This document shows positions 60,258-64,000 of a stretch of 64,000 nucleotides of DNA, piece by piece. The position numbers and the translations under genes are program-made. Within the stretch, counting starts at the first letter, position 1. Every line of letters starts with the position of its first letter. The notes under the pieces are model-generated. The model was not told the DNA's origin, made no database searches, and saw only the letters and a program-made list of their open reading frames with translations. This DNA is from Shewanella violacea DSS12 (GTDB lineage Bacteria > Pseudomonadota > Gammaproteobacteria > Enterobacterales > Shewanellaceae), in contig NC_014012.1 of the NCBI RefSeq assembly GCF_000091325.1, forward strand, positions 4,299,685 through 4,363,684. Reading direction: 5' to 3'.

Positions 60258-60974
60258 ATGAGTACAACCACCCTATCAAATCTTAATCTATCTCAACTGC
60301 GTGTAGGAAAATTGGTAGCCGATGATTTTCGAGCCGCACACGTATTCAGTCAATTCGATATCGATTTTTGTTGCGGTGGCGGACGTTCACTCGCCTCGGC
60401 CTGTGACAAGGCTGGTGCCGATCTGGCAGAAGTTGAAACCGCGCTTATCACCATGGACAAAACAGGCACCAAGGAAGATACACTCAGTCAACTAACCATA
60501 GATAAACTGATCGACTATATCGAAGATACCCATCATACCTATGTGAGAGAAAAATCCCCTCTACTACTCGAGTACAGCCAGAAGATGCTACGTGCCCATG
60601 GCGAAAATTATTCGGAGATAAAGCCATTTGCCAGCTTGGTTCAGATATTGATCAAAGATTTGGTTCCCCACTTGATGAAAGAAGAGATGATTTTATTTCC
60701 CGCAATCCGCGCCATGGCTGAAGGAGAAACTGTTCATGCCTGCTTCGGCCATATCAGCAATCCTATCAATGCTATGGAACATGAGCATGATGATGCGATT
60801 CTGACCCTGGAAAAGCTCAATCAGCTCACCAATCATTTCCAAGCGCCTAAGCACGCCTGTACCACCTGGCGCGTCTGTTACGCCACTCTGGCGGAGTTTG
60901 AAGCCGACTTGAAACAACATATTCATCTGGAAAATAATATCTTGTTTCCCAAGGCTCTAGCCCAGCCTGACTAA
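60258..60974 (+). CDS. ytfE: Iron-sulfur cluster repair di-iron protein (YtfE/RIC)
   Basis: The 238-residue protein begins MSTTTLSNLNLSQLRVGKLV. The N-terminal ScdA-like part has DFCCGGG. The hemerythrin-like domain has the di-iron ligands in HHTYV, PHLMKEEMILFPAI, EHEHDDA and HIHLENNILFPKA. It repairs Fe-S clusters damaged by nitric oxide or oxidants. The start at ATG 60258 is preferred to the in-frame TTG at 60246. It stands alone; no NsrR or FNR site was identified with confidence. Confidence 0.93.
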   Translation: MSTTTLSNLNLSQLRVGKLVADDFRAAHVFSQFDIDFCCGGGRSLASACDKAGADLAEVETALITMDKTGTKEDTLSQLTIDKLIDYIEDTHHTYVREKSPLLLEYSQKMLRAHGENYSEIKPFASLVQILIKDLVPHLMKEEMILFPAIRAMAEGETVHACFGHISNPINAMEHEHDDAILTLEKLNQLTNHFQAPKHACTTWRVCYATLAEFEADLKQHIHLENNILFPKALAQPD

Positions 60975-61065
60975 TACCGATTGGTATCATACTAAGAGAT
61001 ATAAACGAGAAATAGACAGTGAAAAGGTCGGTATGCTAGTAATCTAGGCCTCTAGCCTGACCATT

Positions 61066-61788
61066 TTATCCAAGCAAGCCTTGCAGCTCATGAATATTTT
61101 CAATTTCTACATGAGGTAACAGCCGACCGAACCTAAGGGTTTTATCTCGGCCAAAACTTGGATTAAGCCAAACAGACTGGCAGCCTGCCATCCTGGCTCC
61201 CATCACATCGGATCCATGGCTATCTCCGACGTGCAGTAAGCTAGCTAGTGGAATATCGAGCCTGCGACAGGCGATATTAAACATATCCGCATATGGCTTC
61301 ATGCGTGTGCCTTTACCAGGATGAAGCACAAAACTCAGCACATCACCCAGACCAATTTTATCGGCATCCACATTGCCATTGGTGATGCCTATTAATGGAT
61401 ACTTAAGGCTCAAGTCTCTAAGCAAGTTTATGACAGGCCTTGAAACCCTAAAGTCTGAGCGCTTATGTAAGAAGTGATTCAAACCGGCCACAGCACCCAC
61501 TTCGGCATCCTCGGTGGAATAACCTAGCATGAGTAGACCTTGTTCCAACATGCTCAGTCTTGCGGCAGTCGTATCATGGGCAAGATCAGGCTGATTCTGA
61601 ATTAGACTTGTTTTGAGACTTATCCAGTCATCCCTTTGCCAACGACGCGTCTCCCTATAGGTTTGATGTAAAAATTGCAGCAGTGAAGCTTCTGCGGCCC
61701 TGATAATAGGGGCATTATCATATAAGGTGTCATCGAGATCGAAGCTAATCCCTTGATAGGCTTGAGGCCTGATATATACCTGAACCAT
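61066..61788 (-). CDS. yigB: YigB-like HAD-family phosphatase
   Basis: The 240-residue protein has the HAD motifs: FDLDDTLYDN (nucleophile Asp), ITNG, and GDSHGSDVMGARMAG with the metal-binding acidic residue. YigB removes phosphate from 5-amino-6-(5-phospho-ribitylamino)uracil in riboflavin synthesis or from FMN. Its start overlaps the xerC stop by one base. The xerC-yigB order matches E. coli. Confidence 0.92.
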   Translation of the reverse strand: MVQVYIRPQAYQGISFDLDDTLYDNAPIIRAAEASLLQFLHQTYRETRRWQRDDWISLKTSLIQNQPDLAHDTTAARLSMLEQGLLMLGYSTEDAEVGAVAGLNHFLHKRSDFRVSRPVINLLRDLSLKYPLIGITNGNVDADKIGLGDVLSFVLHPGKGTRMKPYADMFNIACRRLDIPLASLLHVGDSHGSDVMGARMAGCQSVWLNPSFGRDKTLRFGRLLPHVEIENIHELQGLLG

Positions 61789-62714
61789 CAGCTTTCTTCC
61801 CCTTGCCCGTTATTGAGCTTCTTGGATCGACTGGCCCTTGGGTGGGCCCCGTCGTACACTTTTGCCAGATGCTGAAAATCTAAACTTGTGTATATCTGAG
61901 TCGTCGAGAGGTTGGCATGGCCAAGCAATTCCTGCACCGCACGTAGATCGGCGCTGGACTCCAGCATATGAGTCGCAAACGAATGGCGTAACTTATGAGG
62001 ATGCACCCGCATATTCAAGGCCTGCTCCTGTCCCCATTTGGCTAATCTAGCTTGTATGCTTCTATGGGCGAGTCGATTGCCTTTGGCTGTAACGAATAAC
62101 GCCTCATCTTGGCAGGGAATAGCCTCTCTAAACGTCAACCAAGCCTGAATAGCATCGATGGCACATCGACCTACAGGAACAATCCTTTCCTTGCTTCCTT
62201 TACCTAATACCTTAACTTGCCGATCGGCAAAACGAATATCCAGCACATCCAGAGCCGCCAGCTCGGCGAGCCGCAGCCCCGAGGAGTAGAACAATTCCAT
62301 GATGGCTTTATCACGCACACTCAAGGGATCGTCGGCGTCTATCTCTAACAGGTGAGTCACAGAGTCGAGATCCATATTTTTAGGCAGAGGTTTATTTTGC
62401 TTAGGCGCACTCAGATTCTTGGCAGGATTGGCATTTATCACCCCTTCACCCAGTAAGAAGTCACAAAACTGCTTCACCGCCGAAAGCGTTAATGACAAGG
62501 ATCGCGGGCTCAGACCTTGGCGGTGTAATTGCCCCAAGACATGTTGAATTTGTTCATGGCTGATTTCAGACCAAGAGATGGGAAAAGAGGCACTAGCGTC
62601 GAGTTTATCGGTAACCCTGTGCAACTCGTAGAGATAATTACGTACTGTATGGGCCGAAAGCTGTCGCTCGCTGCTCAAGTGACTCTCAAACTGTTTAAAC
62701 CAGTTGGCGTTCAT
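61788..62714 (-). CDS. xerC: XerC tyrosine recombinase
   Basis: The 308-residue protein has the N-terminal SAM-like domain and the catalytic residues: Arg in [12 protein letters not shown], Lys in GKGSKER, His-x-x-Arg in [10 protein letters not shown], His in [10 protein letters not shown] and Tyr in TQIYT. It acts with XerD at dif to resolve chromosome dimers. GGAG precedes the ATG at 62714. It is spaced 119 bp from the DUF484 gene, rather than overlapping it. Confidence 0.96.
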   Translation of the reverse strand: MNANWFKQFESHLSSERQLSAHTVRNYLYELHRVTDKLDASASFPISWSEISHEQIQHVLGQLHRQGLSPRSLSLTLSAVKQFCDFLLGEGVINANPAKNLSAPKQNKPLPKNMDLDSVTHLLEIDADDPLSVRDKAIMELFYSSGLRLAELAALDVLDIRFADRQVKVLGKGSKERIVPVGRCAIDAIQAWLTFREAIPCQDEALFVTAKGNRLAHRSIQARLAKWGQEQALNMRVHPHKLRHSFATHMLESSADLRAVQELLGHANLSTTQIYTSLDFQHLAKVYDGAHPRASRSKKLNNGQGEES

Positions 62715-62833
62715 ATTTGCTCCATTCAGAGCCTCTCAGCGGTTTCAATTCATGGCAAAGAGGAATTCTATGGTTGCCATGAATCCTGTAGTTAAGCTGC
62801 TTACAGGCCCTAGGAAAGATGCTCTGAGTACAA

Positions 62834-63472
62834 TTAAAGCTTAGGCAATAGATGGTCTATGAGTTGCTTCAGCTGATCCAGGAGTAAATAATCCATTTCT
62901 GGATGAAAATGCATAGCATTTTGGCTCGCTATGGCAAAAATGACCTGGCCGCACTGCTCCGATAACCTAGATAGGGCCACAGAGCCCACTTCGCAGCCAA
63001 ATAAACGTTTCGATTCAGCCGTGGTGAGACGACCAAAATAATAGCCTTGGTTCAGTCGCTTACTCCAGATCCGCGACAAGTCACTGTCTATGTCGTGTAC
63101 CGTGATTAATCGAACATGACTAAACTGAAATTGCTTCTTCAAACCTTCGGATAAGGCTTGCCTCAATTCGCCAATATCTGCACATTCCAGTAGCTTAAGT
63201 GAAAGCTTACTATTAAACATGTAGATCATCTCATTGCGGCTAGCCATGCCCATCAAGGATGTGATCTCCTCCTCTAACTGCTGTACCCGACTACGTAGCA
63301 TCTCTTGCTGACGCTCAACCAAAGAGACGGCACCACGCTGCGCATGTGGAATTCGCATAGCCAACAGCAGCTCAGGATAACGACTGAAAAAATCAGGATT
63401 ATCCAATAAGTATTCTCGAATGAGTATCTCATCGAAAGGCAGTGGTTTCTTCACCTTAGTCATTTCGGTCAT
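62834..63472 (-). CDS. DUF484 family protein
   Basis: The 212-residue protein begins with a helical [20 protein letters not shown] segment and a coiled coil (about 60-85). A GAF-like domain (about 95-205) follows with the sequence pattern of DUF484. The gene lies between dapF and xerC in many gammaproteobacteria; its function is unknown. It overlaps the dapF stop by four bases (ATGA), showing coupling. Confidence 0.9.
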   Translation of the reverse strand: MTEMTKVKKPLPFDEILIREYLLDNPDFFSRYPELLLAMRIPHAQRGAVSLVERQQEMLRSRVQQLEEEITSLMGMASRNEMIYMFNSKLSLKLLECADIGELRQALSEGLKKQFQFSHVRLITVHDIDSDLSRIWSKRLNQGYYFGRLTTAESKRLFGCEVGSVALSRLSEQCGQVIFAIASQNAMHFHPEMDYLLLDQLKQLIDHLLPKL

Positions 63473-64000
63473 GTTTGTATCTGTCCGTCATATACGTGCT
63501 CTGCAGGTCCCGTCATCCATAAGGGCTTACCCTCTCCCTCCCAATTAATGGTCAGGGTTCCGCCGGGTAGATCCACACGGACTCGATTATCGAGTTTACC
63601 TTGTAACTGACCCACTACCGCCGCAGCGCATGCCCCAGTACCACAAGCAAGCGTCTCTGCCGCGCCTCGTTCATATACTCTAAGTTTAATATGTCCGGAG
63701 TTAATCACCTGCATAAAACCAACATTCACTCCCTTTGGGAAGCGCTCATGCTGAGTCAATAAGGCGCCAATCCCCTCGACATCTGTGGCCTGAACATCTT
63801 CGACATCCAAAACACAATGAGGATTGCCCAAGGAAACAGCACCACAAAGAAAGGTCTGCATCTTAGATTCAGCAGTATCAGTCTGTAACAAATAGGTTTT
63901 TTCAGCCCGCTTAGCATTAAAGGGGATCTTGCTTGGTTCGAGTATCGGAATGCCCATATTCACGGTCACATTACCGTCTCGCTCCAAACGTAGAGTGAGC
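63469..64000 (-). CDS. dapF: DapF, diaminopimelate epimerase (5' part outside window)
   Basis: The visible 177 codons end at 63469 and are open to the right edge, where [11 protein letters not shown] continues the frame upstream. The family motifs are VSLGNPHCV and [14 protein letters not shown], the latter with a catalytic cysteine. DapF converts LL- to meso-diaminopimelate for lysine and cell-wall synthesis. The first catalytic cysteine is not in the window. It overlaps the DUF484 gene. Confidence 0.94.
   Translation of the reverse strand, partial: LTLRLERDGNVTVNMGIPILEPSKIPFNAKRAEKTYLLQTDTAESKMQTFLCGAVSLGNPHCVLDVEDVQATDVEGIGALLTQHERFPKGVNVGFMQVINSGHIKLRVYERGAAETLACGTGACAAAVVGQLQGKLDNRVRVDLPGGTLTINWEGEGKPLWMTGPAEHVYDGQIQT

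Overview
The window reads as chromosomal DNA of a marine gammaproteobacterium, most likely Shewanella. The evidence is the conserved gene order: ubiE-ubiJ-ubiB-tatABC-(small secreted protein)-tatD-GGDEF protein-hemB, gppA-rhlB diverging from trxA with rho beyond it, prmA and dusB-fis, and dapF-DUF484-xerC-yigB. Several interspersed repeats and two large TonB-dependent receptors also fit that genus. No rRNA, tRNA, CRISPR array, transposase or integrase gene was seen.

Layout. 1-5.4 kb: the end of a YidB-like gene, a Kbp (LysM/BON) gene, a large membrane HD-GYP protein with a fused solute-binding sensor, and a membrane-anchored HEPN-like protein. 5.5-9.4 kb: an accessory island. Two minus-strand genes for unknown membrane proteins are each followed by an attC-type integron recombination site, forming a small cassette array without an integrase in view. 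It is flanked by inverted copies of a dispersed repeat. 9.4-14.8 kb: a glycosyltransferase and a PAP2 phosphatase, a YgjV-like protein, rraA, an arginase-family enzyme and a roughly 1 kb array of 90-bp tandem repeats. 14.8-23.8 kb: ubiquinone synthesis, the Tat export operon, tatD, a diguanylate cyclase and hemB.

24.1-44.8 kb: a giant secreted adhesin followed by its type I secretion ABC transporter, membrane-fusion protein, TolC-like outer-membrane channel and an OmpA-like lipoprotein. The adhesin frame covers 24074-39388 (about 5,100 codons). It contains about 22 Ig-like repeats of about 101 residues, with segmental duplications offset by exactly 3333 and 912 bp. One in-frame TAA at 28913 interrupts it, produced by two nearby opposite indels. 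This is either a real lesion or a repeat-assembly error.

45.3-52.1 kb: a secreted thioredoxin-like protein and two TonB-dependent receptors, one of them Oar-like. 52.7-60.1 kb: gppA and rhlB (minus), trxA, rho, prmA, dusB and fis. 60.2-64 kb: an iron-sulfur repair protein, then yigB, xerC, a DUF484 gene and the 3' part of dapF on the minus strand.

Main points for follow-up are the orphan attC cassette pair and its unknown membrane proteins, the adhesin with its internal duplications, premature stop and C-terminal DEAPLYSI repeats, the dispersed repeats with constant ends and changing hairpin cores, and the 90-bp minisatellite with higher-order structure.
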